A stretch of DNA of 64,000 nt from Gracilaria gracilis (GCA_030374805.1 JARGSG010000225.1:868001-932000); one strand, 5' to 3'; positions 10,699 to 22,838 are shown, counted from the stretch's first letter. The notes: a model not told the origin generated them from the sequence alone. Program-made: numbers and translations.

Positions 10699-11346
10699 GG
10701 CGTTGCGGCAGAGGAACCAGCGAACGCTTCTGCATTGTGAGCAAGGACATCCGCAGCAAGTGTAGATCTGGGGGGTGGCAAAGAGATACCGGCGCGCGGT
10801 CGTCGGTGTTATCGGAATGCTAGTTTGACGGTCAAAAATGACCGAATTAAAACAAACGAAAAACCGGTGAATTTATCCAAATTTGGAAGTGTTAATTTCC
10901 GAAAATATTTCCACCTTTCCACTTGTGCTAGTTTTTTTCGAAAGAATTATTCCAAATTGTTTCCATCTTTGCTAGTTCGGATGGAAGGGAAACTAGCATA
11001 CTTCTTTCGTTTATGGTAGTTTCGCAGCACAATGTAAGTGTGTTAGTGTCACCTATGTTCATGTCTACGGCGGCGAGTAGCGAGATAGACACTTTGATAG
11101 AAACTTAAATAGCTGTTTATCGAATAGGAATAGTAGTATACAAATAGATCGAATACCTTTTCAGTTTGTAGAGATCGGTTCACTAGTCAACACCTTTCAC
11201 ATCAGGCATTCGTTTACTAAATATATGAAACGCCTTCGAATCACGTGCAATAATCCCCATCACTCTGTCCCGCCGTCCGTGCGCCATATTACGCTCCCCG
11301 CTACGTACCCCCAATCCTCTACAACACCCCCCCAACCTTCCCCGCC
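10699..11346. other. No gene; presumed 5' flank of the Plavaka-like transposase
   Basis: AT-rich non-coding DNA with several CTAGTT motifs. The frame that opens at 11225 gives a low-complexity proline/serine/threonine protein. The better start is the ATG at 11347 in another frame, which encodes a Cys/His finger. No promoter element is obvious. Confidence 0.4.
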
Positions 11347-12456
11347 ATGCCCGACTGCTGCTTTGAATGCTGCTCCTTATTCGCCCGCACCATCCCCGCC
11401 ATCCAAAGTCACCAGAGGAGATGCCCCATTCGCCTCAACCCAAACAAGCGTTTCCTCTCCCCAGGCGGAGGCCTCCCCCACTTCCCCCCACGCATCGAGC
11501 GTCACAAGTCTACCCTCCACTTCCATACACCTCCCCCTCCCACAAACCGCCCTTCCGACAACGTCCCCATCGCAGACGACGACTCCTACCACCACCAGCA
11601 ACTCTCCCCCTTCCTCCACACCCAGGACGCCTACCACATCGCCACCACCTCCGTTGGCTCCATCTCCCCCTCCCCTAGTCCCGCTCTTCTCCTTCCTTCC
11701 CCTCCTCAACAACCCCCACCTCGAATGCATGGTCCTCTACATCTCTTCCATCGCCTCCTCCCTCGGCCTCCGAAAGGCTGACGAACTCATCTCCCTCCTC
11801 CACGACTCCGCCTTCTCCAAATCCGCCTTCCACAACGCCGTCTCTTCCGCCTCCCAGTGTCTCAAACTTCAAACAGACCTCTTCCAACACCGGGTCAGCA
11901 ACATCGGCTTCGCTCCCACCACCCTCTCTGACCCACAGCAGCTCTTCTCCAGCATTATATTCCGAAATGACCCCATCCAGGTCCGCAAACAACAACTTGC
12001 CCTCCCACACTTCCACAACACCTTCTTCCACCCCGTCTCCCACACAGCACCTTCCGGCTCTCCCGCTTTCGCCCACCCCATGGCCTCCACCCTCAGAAAA
12101 GAAGCAGTCCCCGCCCTCAAAGCCGCAATCATGCACTTCTCCAACGACTCCTGCATCTGGCACACCCCCGACTCCACCGGTATCGACTTCTTCATTGGCT
12201 TGGTCCAAATCTACTCCGACAAGTCTTCCACCTCCCTCAAATCCTCTTCCGTCACCTCCTACCCCCTTCACATCACCCTTCTCAACTTCTCCGATGCCTT
12301 CCGTCGCAAGTGCATCACCGAACACCTCACCCTTCTCGGATACGTGCCAACCTCCTTCCTCCCAACCAACCCCTCCCAAGACCACGACTCCATCCCTCAA
12401 ACCTCTTCTCACATCCCCCGCCATACCAAAATGAAACTCATCCAGCTCGTCATCTC
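11347..12456 (+). pseudogene. Plavaka-like DNA transposase, N-terminal part
   Basis: From the ATG at 11347 the frame encodes a Cys/His cluster (CCFECCSLF...HQRRCP), the kind of N-terminal finger seen in Plavaka/KDZ transposases. A proline/serine-rich linker follows, then, after a frame change near 11700, a helical region and the core block GIDFFIGLVQIYSDKSS ... SYPLHITLLN ... LTLLGYVP (about 12170-12350). That block resembles the Plavaka core in which a short DKT/LLN-type strand precedes a conserved L-x-GY-x-P. The frame runs into the retrotransposon at the ATCTC target site and resumes exactly, in frame, at 23331. The family call is by motif recognition only. Confidence 0.55.
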
Positions 12457-12934
12457 TGTGAGAAAGCGAATCCTGAGGACTAGCAAGCTGAGAGACCATC
12501 ATGGACGCATAACGCGTGTATGGGCCTGAAGAGGTGGCGCTACGCGTGCGCGATTGCCAGGGGACCTTTTTATTATTGTATTTCATTAGATTAGCCATTA
12601 GGACCCACTGTAGATATCGGATAGGGCACATTACAGTGCCACAGGGTAGAGGCGCCTCGGTGCAGATACTTAAGCACCTCGAGCAGCGCCTCCCCTCATG
12701 TTGTAAATCAGACACCCTCTTGTTCACGACTAGCCCCCAAGCTTGCCGTTTTCTTGCCTCTAGGTCTTCAAGCCGCCACTACTGCGCCTTCCGTCCTGTG
12801 GGAGTGCATAGTTAGTGTCCGCCCATTGTACCTCCGTACCAGAGGTGTCGCCGTCATCCTTCTCCTACGTGGACCGCTCTGCCAAGCTACCATCGAGGCC
12901 TTAGGAGTGAGCGCTCATTGCCCACTATCCTACA
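12457..12934 (+). repeat. 5' LTR of the chromovirus
   Basis: Begins TGTGAGAAAGC and ends ATCCTACA. It is paired with 22853-23330 at the same length, about 97% identical by eye. Open frames across the LTR appear in both copies and are not genes. Confidence 0.95.
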
Positions 12935-12936
12935 TT

Positions 12937-12954
12937 TGGTCTCCCGACCTAGAA
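12937..12954 (+). other. Primer binding site of the chromovirus
   Basis: Two bases after the 5' LTR the sequence reads TGGTCTCCCGACCTAGAA. It begins with TGG, complementary to a tRNA CCA end. Confidence 0.6.
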
Positions 12955-13057
12955 TCCTCTAGGACGATCAGTGGACCTTTTCAGGAAAGAAGTTTACCAT
13001 AGGATTCTACCGCGCAGGATCTGGACCGACGGAGTGGTACAGGAAAACAACCGCCCC

Positions 13058-15214
13058 ATGGATACCGATAACCTTCAGAAAGATGATTCTCGGGCTTCCC
13101 AAGCAGGCCCCAGTGGAACCACGACGGTTCCCGAAACCATTGGCCTCACGGCTGATGCGATCAGTGATCGTCGGAGCACACGTAGCCATCCTCAGGGACG
13201 CCCAATGACCCCCCTTGATAACCCCGAACGGATAGGTAGAGAGCCCAGTTTGGCCTCTCGTCTTCGTACCCGCTTGGACAGGATCAATTCCCAGCCGGCC
13301 ACGCCGACGCAGGACCCAGTGGAAGTCGCCCCGAGTGTCAGGGAAGACCTTTCCAAAGGTCTCGCTGACGTCCTTTGGCCACAGCTGAGAACACTCTGTG
13401 AAGAGCATGTTCAGACCCTTTTGGATACTCGCGTACCAATGGTCTTGGAGGGGATGATTGACCAACGGATTCACCGCCTGATCCCAGAGGTCTTGGAATC
13501 GAGCACCTTTGTCGATGCAATGGCCTCGGCTATCCAGATGGAGGTCATACGCCAGGTAGGCCCCTCGGCCCTTCAGGCCACTAATCAAAGTAATCCATCG
13601 GCCTCTGTGTGGCAACCACATTCCGAACCTCCGGGAGTAGCTGCCTTGCCAGCCCCTCGCCGGATCGATATACAGGAAGACCAAATGGCCGTGCACCCAG
13701 GGAGTGGAAGAGAGCCTCCCCGGCAAGTAGGCCTAATGGATGCACCACCCAGGAGGTACCAGGGATCCCAGCAGCCCCGTAGGCCCAGTGGATTCGGCGA
13801 TGAGGAGATCGCTCCATTGGACAGACGAAGTGTTGACCGTAGGAAGAAGAGAAGTAAGAAGAGAGATAAGAAGTCGAGAAAAAGGAGAGACCATTCGGAC
13901 GATAGCGATGAAGATTCCAGTTCGGACTCATCGTCTTCAACCGATTCGGACGCGGATGAGGCAGCTGTTCGACGCCTCAAACCGCTGACCACCACGAACG
14001 AACTTTTCCAGAAAGTTCTGGATTATCGGACATACCGCCTGGTTGATAAGTCCAAACGGTATTCCGGTTCGGTGGCCCGCAAGGTCACCAAGTGGGCCAA
14101 ACGGATGCAGCTCACCCTTACGGACAAGTTCTCGGGTGCTGACCCGATCACCGTCCTCAGGTTCTTGAGTCAATTCCGTACGGCCTGCGATCAGAACGGC
14201 GTCCACGAGGGTGCCGCTCTGTACCTGTTTCAGTTTTTCCTCAGTGGACAGGCGCGTGACCATGTGGTAGCGAAGTTTTCTGGGACTAATGGCCCGATTG
14301 ATGCGACCGACAGGGAGCTCCTCAGGTCATATCCGGAGGTGGTTCACTACCTACTAGACACTTATGCCACTGATGATGTCATTATGGATGCCCATCAGGA
14401 CGTGATCTCCTTTAGGCAGAGCACGAACATAACCGAGTCGGACTTTGCTGACCAACTTTGGAAGAAGGCTTACCGTTGTGGAAATGTGTTTTCCGAAGGT
14501 CGACTCAAGCAGCATTTCATCGCTGGGCTGCTTCCGGCCATTAGGACGCATGTGCGGAATCACCACACGGACCATGAGAAGCTCTCCTTCCACCAGCTGG
14601 TCACGTATGCCGAAGGTTATGGCAATACCTATAGGACGTCTCGTCGGGCTGCGGACATAGATGCCAGAGGCAGAGCCTTTCCGTTGCGGAAAATCTCTAA
14701 AGTCCATATGGTCAATTCCTCTGAAAGCGAGTCCGTTGGCCCCATGCACTCGGAAGAGGGAGATATCCTCGCGGTGTCTTTTTCTTCTGTTCCGTCTGGT
14801 GCCCCATCTATACCGACCACCGGAACGAGCACTCCATCTGGACAGACCGCGCCGAGGTACACTTTTGTCCAACCAAGGAAGGACGTTTTCACCCGGTCAG
14901 GGGCATGCTTCATTTGTCTGTCTACGGCGAGACCGTGTGACTGCATGAAGTTCATGCCAGAGGACGTTCGCAAGAACCTGTTGGCCAGAAGGGATGAGAA
15001 CTTCCAGGCGAGGAAGTCCGAAGGAATGTACACTCGCCCATACCAAAAGAGTTCGCAGTCCCCAGGGTCTAATCGATACGCTACCCCTCGCGAGACATTC
15101 CGTCCGCAACAGGTCAACGCTATCGATACCACCGACGTGGAACCGATTCCTCAGGTACAAGGCGAGGGCGTTCCATTGGAACGTCATGGAGAGACCGAAC
15201 GGGAAAACGAGTAG
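13058..15214 (+). CDS. Gag of the chromovirus
   Basis: An uninterrupted frame; the first ATG is at 13058 (MDTDNLQKDD), and the open frame upstream lacks an ATG. About 719 codons. The N-terminal half is low complexity and ends in a strongly basic/acidic tract (RRKKRSKKRDKKSRKRRD, then a D/S-rich run, about 13830-13960). The capsid-like core follows at about 14040-14640 (RKVTKWAKRMQLTL, TVLRFLSQFRTACDQNGV, LYLFQFFLSGQARDHVV). Near the end is a CFICLSTARPCDCMKF cluster that could be a degenerate zinc knuckle. It lies upstream of pol and ends 69 bp before the first pol codon I can support. Confidence 0.8.
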   Translation: MDTDNLQKDDSRASQAGPSGTTTVPETIGLTADAISDRRSTRSHPQGRPMTPLDNPERIGREPSLASRLRTRLDRINSQPATPTQDPVEVAPSVREDLSKGLADVLWPQLRTLCEEHVQTLLDTRVPMVLEGMIDQRIHRLIPEVLESSTFVDAMASAIQMEVIRQVGPSALQATNQSNPSASVWQPHSEPPGVAALPAPRRIDIQEDQMAVHPGSGREPPRQVGLMDAPPRRYQGSQQPRRPSGFGDEEIAPLDRRSVDRRKKRSKKRDKKSRKRRDHSDDSDEDSSSDSSSSTDSDADEAAVRRLKPLTTTNELFQKVLDYRTYRLVDKSKRYSGSVARKVTKWAKRMQLTLTDKFSGADPITVLRFLSQFRTACDQNGVHEGAALYLFQFFLSGQARDHVVAKFSGTNGPIDATDRELLRSYPEVVHYLLDTYATDDVIMDAHQDVISFRQSTNITESDFADQLWKKAYRCGNVFSEGRLKQHFIAGLLPAIRTHVRNHHTDHEKLSFHQLVTYAEGYGNTYRTSRRAADIDARGRAFPLRKISKVHMVNSSESESVGPMHSEEGDILAVSFSSVPSGAPSIPTTGTSTPSGQTAPRYTFVQPRKDVFTRSGACFICLSTARPCDCMKFMPEDVRKNLLARRDENFQARKSEGMYTRPYQKSSQSPGSNRYATPRETFRPQQVNAIDTTDVEPIPQVQGEGVPLERHGETERENE

Positions 15215-15255
15215 AGGAGCGGACCGAGGCGAACCGCCCCTCTGAGGATCCTAGC

Positions 15256-18200
15256 CTCAACCCCGTTGGACCACAGGAGTCAGTGGGCATCAGCTCCTCA
15301 AGTTCTTCGGAGTCTGACCAACCAGTGGACGATTGGATTGAAGACTTGGAAGAGCCGTCATGGGATGACCAGGACCCAGTTTGTGTCCTCAGGAAAGAGA
15401 ACTACAAGGTTCGAATGACCATAGCACTCCGCACCTCTCACGCCCGAGTAGTTACGAGCGTGCTGGATACCGGTGCTGGACCAAACCTGGTACATCCAAA
15501 GGTCTTACCATACGGTTGGGAAGACAAGGTTAAGATGAGGAAGGCCCCCAGGATCACAGATGCATCACGCCGTCCCATGGCCATTAAAGGAATCATACCA
15601 TTGTTTGTCCAATTGGGCAACCTAAAAGTTCGCACTTGGTTCCTAGTTTGTCCCAATTTGGGCGTGGAATGCATCCTCGGGACTTCTTTCATCGACCGTT
15701 ACGTGAAGGCCATTTATCCGGGCCTTCGAAAAGTCGCGTTTAATCGCCCACCTCCAGTGGCTTTGGTAGGTTCCAAACCGGGACCAGACGCTAACCCACG
15801 ACGGCCTCCACTGGCCACAAACACCGTATTTAACAAGGTCAGACTCACAAAAGCGGTAGTGATACCACCGATGACTCAGACTACCGCTTGGGCACAGTGC
15901 GAATCCTCTGGTCTGTTGACGCTTCAGAATCATCCGAAGACGATTCGGCGTCAACTCACCCTTATGGCCAATGGAGTAATGGACCTTCGGCCGCGTCAGC
16001 CCTTTATGGTCAATCTCAGTAATTTCCGTGATCAACCAGTTCGGGTACCTAAGGGAACAGTAGTTGGCATCGCCCTGCCAGCTCCTGTGGCCATTATGGA
16101 AACCAATTTGGACGACTCAACCCCCGACAATGACGAGGACGTCGAGTCTTGGGAGGGGGAAGTCCATATGGGCGAGGAATTTGAATCCTACCGACCTCAG
16201 GTTATAGAACTCCTTCGAGATTTCAAATCCATGTGGTCCGGCAGGTTGGGAGAAATTCGTGCAACCAAGCACCGAATTGACCTCAAGGAAGATGCAAACC
16301 CTGTGTACCAACACCCATATAGGACAGGTCTGAAGGGCAGATCCATCGTGGCCGAACAAATGGAGAAGATGCGAAAGGCCAATTTCATCGAACTGGCACC
16401 TCCACACCAGTCCGAATGGGCAAGTCCGTTTGTCCTGGTTGCCAAGAAGGACGGATCGGTACGGTTCTGCATCGACTACAGGAAATTGAATTCCATGACC
16501 AAACGGGATTCGTATCCCATTCCCCGTATGGACGACTGCCTTGACTCTTTAGGAGAGGCGACTGTCTTTACGACCCTGGACGCCAATTGGGGTTATTGGC
16601 AGATACCATTGGACGAAGCCGCAAAGCCGCTGACGACGTTTACGACCCACGAAGGACTCTTCAGGTTTACCCGAATGCCCTTTGGTCTGATGAACGCGCC
16701 TGCGACTTTCCAGAGAGCAATGGACATTATCCTCTCAGGGGTTAAGTGGAAATTCGCTTTGGACTACTTGGATGATGTCATCATCTTCTCGAAGACCATT
16801 GGGGAACACTTCAATCACGTGAGAACAGTCCTTAGGATTCTCCGAGAGGCCGGCATAACATTGAAGCTACCCAAGTGCTTCTTCTTTCAGGCCTCTGTGG
16901 ACTATCTTGGGCATGTGGTCTTGCCTGGACGGCTTAAGGTAGCCTCTAGGACGACAGACGCTATCCGCCAGGCCAAGCCGCCAAGGACCCACACGGAGCT
17001 TCGTTCCTTCTTAGGTCTATGTAATGTCTATCGCCGCTTTGTCCAAGGGTTTGCGAAAATTGCTGCGCCGCTGAACGATATGCTGAGGAAAGGGACACCA
17101 TCGGAGTTTGATTGCCTTACGGGCGAGCAATACGAAGCCTTCCAAACCCTAAAGGATAAGCTTCTTAATCCTCCTATATTGGCCCTCCCCAAACCGGACA
17201 AACCGTACATCCTTGATACGGATGCGTCTGAAGGACAGATTGGATGTGTGCTCCTCCAGGAGCAGGAATCTCCGAAGGACTATCGACCAATTGGATATTG
17301 GAGTCGCTCACTGAAGAGTCCAGAACGGAACTATAGCACGTCCGAGAAGGAGTGCTTAGTCATCGTCTGGTCCGTACTGACACTACGTCCTTACTTGGAA
17401 GGAGTTCTTTTCACCATTAGGACAGATCATCATTCCTTGCGGTGGCTGATGAACATGACAGATGCGTCCAGTAGGCTCGCTCGATGGAGATTACGCCTCT
17501 CTGAGTTCGATTTCGATGTCGCCTATAGGCCGGGTATCAATCATCAAGCCGCTGATGCCCTCTCTAGGATCCTGACAGACGGAACTGATCAGTCCCCGTT
17601 GGATGACGATTTACCTACTCCGGACCTCGCAGAATACGAGTCAGAACGAGAGGATGACCACCTGTTAAGTCGAGTCAGATGCGATGACCCAGACGTGGAT
17701 CCGAACACGGTTTATCTCGTAGACTGGCCTATGGAAGAAGCCAACGAGGCCCGGACCCTGGAGGTCAATGCGGTTCAGCCGGAGGAAAAGGAGCTCCTTC
17801 CAATCACCCTCGATGAGCTCCTTCGGAGCTTCGGAAGGATGACGACTACTGCAAGAAGCAGGGCGACCTCGTCGGGACTCCCGGCTGTCTATTTGACTAC
17901 GACCGATTCGGCCTGCTTTGTCGCAGGGCACCTCTGGACGGAGCGATCCAAAGAGTCATTCCGAAGTCCCTTAGGGCACGAGTTCTTTACTTGCCTCATT
18001 ACCCCCGGCTGGCCGGTCACCCTGGAGGAACGAGGATGTACCAGTCCCTACGGAAGCATTTCTACTGGCCCTTTATGGCGAATGATCTTTGGTTCACGTC
18101 AAGGACATGTGTTTCATGTGTCAAGGCCCGTGGTTCAAGAGCGACTCATCAGGCCAAACTGAAGTTATTTCCTGCAGCCGGGCCACTGGAATTCATCGCG

Positions 18201-20071
18201 ACTGATATCCTGGGGCCTTTGCCGTCTACGACCCACGGGAACCGCTTTATATTAGTGATTACCGATAGGTTCACAAAGCTGACACGAGCTATTCCACTGA
18301 GGTCTACCACGGCGACGGACGTCGCTATGGCCTTTCTGACCCACTGGGTATATCCATATGGTCTACCGCTTCATCTCCTCTCCGACAATGGACCACTGTT
18401 TGTGTCCAAGTTCTTTGCACATGTCTGTTCGTCCCTAGGCATTAAGCACGTCACCACGACGGCTTATCACCCGCAGACCAATGGACAGGCTGAGCGCTTC
18501 AATCGGACAATCGTGGGCAGGCTGGTACACTACACAGCCGAGCACCAGGCCGACTGGGATGACTACGTGGGACCATTGGTCTATGCGTACAACACGCAAG
18601 TCCATAGGTCTACAGGAACCACGCCCTTTGACTTGACGCTAACGCGACAGCCACCTCACTTCGCAATGGACTTAAAGGACTCATGGATTCCCCAGGACTA
18701 CACCGCGGAGATGACTCCTGCCCAGGCGAAACGGTACTCCCGAAAGCGGATTGACAACATTATCCGTACGGCCCGTACCACGTTAACGCATTCCCAGCGC
18801 AGGTACAAGGCGGATTTAGACAAAGCCGTCCCTATAAGAAATTTTTGGAGAAAGAGGAGTGTAATTTGAGGGTGGGCGGCACTGGTGGAGGATACGTGGA
18901 TGCCAAACGGACTTCATATTGAGTGCACGCAATCTGCGTTTGCAGCTTAATTTCGTGGTGTCCAATTGGAGGACGCTTGCTAAGCGGATTGAATGCATAT
19001 GGAGTGCAAACGATACATATTGCACTCCTTCTGCGCCCACATTGTTCGTAGTCTGCCCCCCGCGATGTCCAAGTGCACTCCACGCGCACTCACAATAATG
19101 AAATAAACTATTAAAAAAATTAATCTGCCCTGACAAGGGTGTCCATTTGGAGCGCGAACGGCGTATAGATCGAGTGCAGGTGGATGCTGAACTCTGCAAA
19201 AGATGCGCTCCACTTGCACTCACGAAAATGAAAAAATTTCTTGTAGGGCGTTCGGTTCACACCGTCCTTCATGGCCGGCGATATGGTCTATCTGGACCGG
19301 GCCCCAACGGATAAGCCAAAGGACGACATCGAGGTAATCACGCGGAAGCTCTTACCTCGTTCCACTGGACCCTACAAGGTGTTGTCTGCCACGTCTCACA
19401 CCGTCACCATCGAGATCGATGGCCTACAGGATACGGTTTCCATTGATCGGGTCTCGAAAGTCCCGCAGAATCCCTCTGGACAACCGTCAAGTAGTGCTCC
19501 CCCTCCAATGGAGATTGCGTCAGGTCCGCAGAATGCTGAGCCTGATCCTAAAACAGGCACACCTCAGGGACCAACGAATATCACAGTTGATCCTGTGGTC
19601 GCTCGGAAGCGTTCTGGAGTTCCCCGTCGGAAGGCAGTGACTGCAGATCCCCCGGTCTCACCCCCGGCGCAAAACGCCACAAGCGCTTTGCCATCCCACT
19701 TAGATAATGACGGCTACGCCCCTTTGGACCACATGGTACTGCCAGAGGAACTAGACCCTCGCGCCAGTAGAACAAGGCACGGCTCCCACTTGGACAACGA
19801 TGGATACGCCCCGATAGAGGAGATGGAACTGCCAGAGGACGACCTTCCCTCGGCTCCAAAGGAAAGTGCAATCGACCATGTGGTCAACGCTGGACTCGAC
19901 GAGAACGATCGCGTCCTGTACCGAGTCCGCTGGTACGGGTATACTCCAAAGGACGACACCTGGGAACCCCGCGAGAATATCCCAGAGAACTTTATCCGTC
20001 GGTTCTGGCGCCGCATGGGTCGCACGGAGCGCGACCTTAGGGAGGGGGCATACGTCGAGCGAAAAGCTTAA
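15256..20071 (+). pseudogene. Pol polyprotein of the chromovirus (PR-RT-RH-IN-chromodomain)
   Basis: The protease has a canonical D-T-G (VTSVLDTGAGPNLV, about 15465) and the partner ECILGTSFIDRY. The RT has SVRFCIDYRKLN, FTTLDANWGYWQI, MPFGLMNAPATFQ and the YLDD box (LDYLDDVIIFSK, about 16770). RNase H shows LDTDASEGQIGCVL and TSEKECLVIVW. One frameshift near 17838 precedes the integrase, which has the HHCC region, D-D-E motifs (ATDILGP; LSDNGPLFV; TNGQAERFNRTI) and a GD-x-V-Y-L tail. The C-terminus is a clear chromodomain (RVRWYGYTPKDDTWEP, about 19920-19970). A MITE at 18830-19248 splits the integrase C-terminal part. No ATG opens pol, so expression probably needed recoding. Confidence 0.9.
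18830..19248. mobile_element. MITE copy 1, inserted in the chromovirus integrase
   Basis: 419 bp with ends CCCTATAAGAAATTTTT and its inverted partner AAAAATTTCTTGTAGGG, flanked by the 3-bp duplication CGT (18827-18829, 19249-19251). Excision with one CGT restores the integrase frame. The interior carries many direct and inverted copies of GAGTGCA/TGCACTC. A second copy, nearly identical apart from a small indel, is at 47997-48409. The 3-bp duplication and subterminal repeats recall CACTA/CMC-type or Harbinger-type elements, but the ends do not start with CACTA. Confidence 0.85.
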
Positions 20072-20223
20072 TCTCGCTCCCGCCCTTAGGCTAACCCCTG
20101 GACTTTATTCTTGTTCAGGTGGCACGTGCGAAATATTGTACTGGCGTCCCAAGGGCCACGGCGCACGCGCGTACCTTCTCTCGGACTAAATATAGCTAAT
20201 GCTAACTATGGAGCTAACTATAA

Positions 20224-20559
20224 GCCCTCTGGAATGGACAGCACCGCACTTACAGCGCGCGCGGCGCTTGCAACGGCGCGCGCGTTGGTCAAACAATCCG
20301 TCGGCCAAAATGGAAGATTTTTTGAGAGGCCTGTGCACGGCTCGAAATCGGCCAAAACAAAGAATGGCCGATATCTCGGCTCCTAGGCCGCGCACAGACC
20401 AGCGGATACCGGATTCGGACTCTCCTGCAATCGCCAATTTTGGCGTTGTTTGGACACTTTATGATGCACGCGCGCATCTGGCGCGCGCTGCGACCGATGG
20501 CACTCCAAAAAAATTAAGAAATACCGATGGTCAATTCTGTCGCTTGGTTTTTTGAGGGC
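20224..20559. mobile_element. Possible MITE with TAA target duplication
   Basis: The block begins GCCCTC and ends GAGGGC, with TAA on both sides (20221-20223, 20560-20562). Beyond the 6-bp termini the inverted repeat is weak. The interior is GC-rich, non-coding and contains GGCCGATATCTCGGC-like inverted motifs. TAA duplications are typical of Harbinger-type elements. The case rests mainly on the flanks. Confidence 0.35.
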
Positions 20560-20562
20560 TAA

Positions 20563-20819
20563 ACGGCCACCCTACGAGGACACACCTGCCAACGCTGCCA
20601 CCCGTGCATGTTGCCACGTTTTAATGCAACCGCCGCCATGGCAAGCAAGTGACACGGGCCACCGCCGGAGCAATTCCATTGGCCAGTGTACGGCGATTAG
20701 AAAGCGAACCGTCGCAGCGCCGCCATAGGGCTGGCTAACTATCAAATGACCTGACTGCCGGTCAAGCCGACCGAAGGATAACTTTAATCGTACTAACCGT
20801 AAGGACTAACGAGGGCTAA
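20563..20819. other. Non-coding spacer with recurring CTAAC motifs
   Basis: Together with 20072-20220, this is the spacer between pol and the antisense ORF of the chromovirus. The only structure is repeated GCTAACTA/CTAAC motifs clustered at 20185-20225 and 20730-20820. They flank the antisense ORF end and the possible MITE. Confidence 0.4.
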
Positions 20820-22750
20820 CTAGGCCGGTGGAGTGGGCTTGATGTCGTCGCTTTCGTGATCGCTGGACGCATCCCTGCCAGCACCCGGGCCTCGTCCACT
20901 GGAACTGAGATCCTCGACACCCTCTACGCGTTGACGCTTGTGAAGCGGGCCCTTTGGACTGCTGTACGGCGAACGTTCAGACGCGCTGTCGTCGCTCAGA
21001 TTGACACCGTACTGGCCATCGAGGTCTCCTAAGACCTTTATGGACAGCATTTGCGCGTTGTCCTGTAGGATCCTGGGAATGGAGTCCTTCATGTTTTCGT
21101 GCTGCTCCAACAGGGCAGCGTACCGAGACGCACGGCGAGCCCAAGAGCGTGCGCGCTTCAGCAAGTCCTGTAGGTCCCCAGAAACGTTGAGACCAACGGA
21201 CGACGCGACCTTACGAAGTTCTTCTGCCGCTTCAATTACGCCCACTGGTATGTTCGAAACCGGTGGCAACGGTGCGATTGACGGCATATCCTCTTGGTCG
21301 ACCGAGCTATACGGACTGACCACTGGGACAATTGCCGCCGCAGGTGTCGAGCTATCGGAACGCGGCGCCACCTGCGCTGAAGACGGACCTCGGGAGCATC
21401 GGCCCCCAGCGGAACAGCAGCATCGATGATCCCAGGACCGGACAACGAATTGGCGTCATCCCCATCCGTTACCAGGTTTGGACCAACGGGAACAACTGGA
21501 AGCTCTTCCTCCTGTTCGGACGCAAGGATTACTGTGTCCTCAAGGAAGTTTTGGGACGTGAATCCCTCTCCTCTCGGCCAGTAATCTGGCAGGTTACGAC
21601 GAGGCACTACCGCTGGACTCTCCTTCAACGGCTTGGACAAATAAGCCTTACCGTCATCATGACCCTGTGGATGACGTGGGATATTCCTAAAGGAATCATT
21701 TTCATAGTCGTACCAGAGGTACCCAGGGGTCTGATCCCAATCAACCGTAAGGACGGTATCCAGTAGGCCTTCTGCGTCCTCCACGGTGAACTCTGTCCAA
21801 CGGACAACGTTTTGAATCCCAAGGCAGTTCCGGAAATACCGGATGAGAGACACCGTAAGCGGACATACACGACCTTTAGGACAGCGCATGCCAATGTCCT
21901 CAGACCATACCCGCCAGTCTTGGCTTCGAACGTTCCCACGGACCCCATACCTCGCGGTGTGCAGGAAGGCCATAAGGAAAAACACCGCCCACTCGACGAA
22001 CGCTATCTGCCAGATTCGTTCCACACGGAGAGTCCTTACGGTCAGCATGTCGCGCGCATGATAGGCGAAGATGGAAGGAGTAGGGACCATAAGGAGCGGG
22101 GAAACCTTCCAGAACTCATGGAACTGGTTGTCCACTGGAAACTCCGGCACGGTCACGTAGAGTCCCTGTCGTGCCCTTGCGGGCATATCATGAAACTCGA
22201 CGTTATGCCAGCAAAAGAAGTAGCCAAGGGACTTGCGAATCCTTGCGTCTGGCTCCACCAGGTCGCCCCAGAAGTCCCGACTGGCCATCCAGTATATCTG
22301 GTCGTATGGAGGAAGGAAGCACATCAGACCCAATGGATTATGACCCACTGGAGGGAACTGGACATCCACGCTGGCCGGAAACTTGCGGTCTAGTTCGTCC
22401 ACAAGGAAATTCAGTCGCCACTGGTAATCAACTTCCTCTGGACAACGAACGAACGGAATGTCCACCGGGACAATCTCACGCCTGCGCTCTCCCGTACGGA
22501 CGTCCATCGGCTGATGCAACCAACGGTTTTTCCAGGAAACTGGACGAGCATTCTTGCTCTGGCGCGGAAAGTCCGGAACGGCCTCGAAACGGCGAGCGTC
22601 GAAGAATTGATTCGCCATTGAGGTTACGTACTCCTCTACGGACCATGGGATCGTAACCTCACGGTTCGAGCGCGTCCGCCCCGCGGTGTGGTCGAAGCGC
22701 TTACCAGGAGTCCATCTCGGACCTGACGCACCAGCGGACGAATTCGCCAT
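20820..22750 (-). CDS. Long antisense ORF inside the chromovirus, unknown protein
   Basis: An ATG at 22750 opens a 504-codon frame opposite in sense to gag-pol, ending 103 bp before the 3' LTR. Around 21371 the coding signal shifts frame and continues as a 183-codon frame to 20820, so one protein of about 640 residues is likely, with one frameshift. The first part is rich in aromatic residues (YQWRLNFLVDELDRKF, PPYDQIYWMASRDFWGDL, YFFCWHNVEFHD). The second is helical (DLLKRARSWARRASRYAALL) with an S/P-rich acidic tail. No known domain is recognised. Antisense ORFs in this position are known in some plant gypsy lineages; homology to those is not established here. Confidence 0.6.
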
Positions 22751-22838
22751 ATGGCCAGAATATAGAACGGTGACGGTAGTCGACCTAATAGGACACTCGT
22801 ACTGCAGGGGATTCAGGCTTAACCGAGACGTTCAAGCT

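Noticed and set aside
11675-12727. Long minus-strand open frame (350 codons)
   Set aside because: Shadow of the C-rich transposase frame; it crosses the LTR insertion point, so it cannot be an old gene, and its composition is glycine/glutamate-rich artefact.
12516-13002. Open frames over the chromovirus 5' LTR, repeated at 22912-23389
   Set aside because: The same frames appear in both LTR copies and have no protein-like motif; they are translations of LTR sequence.
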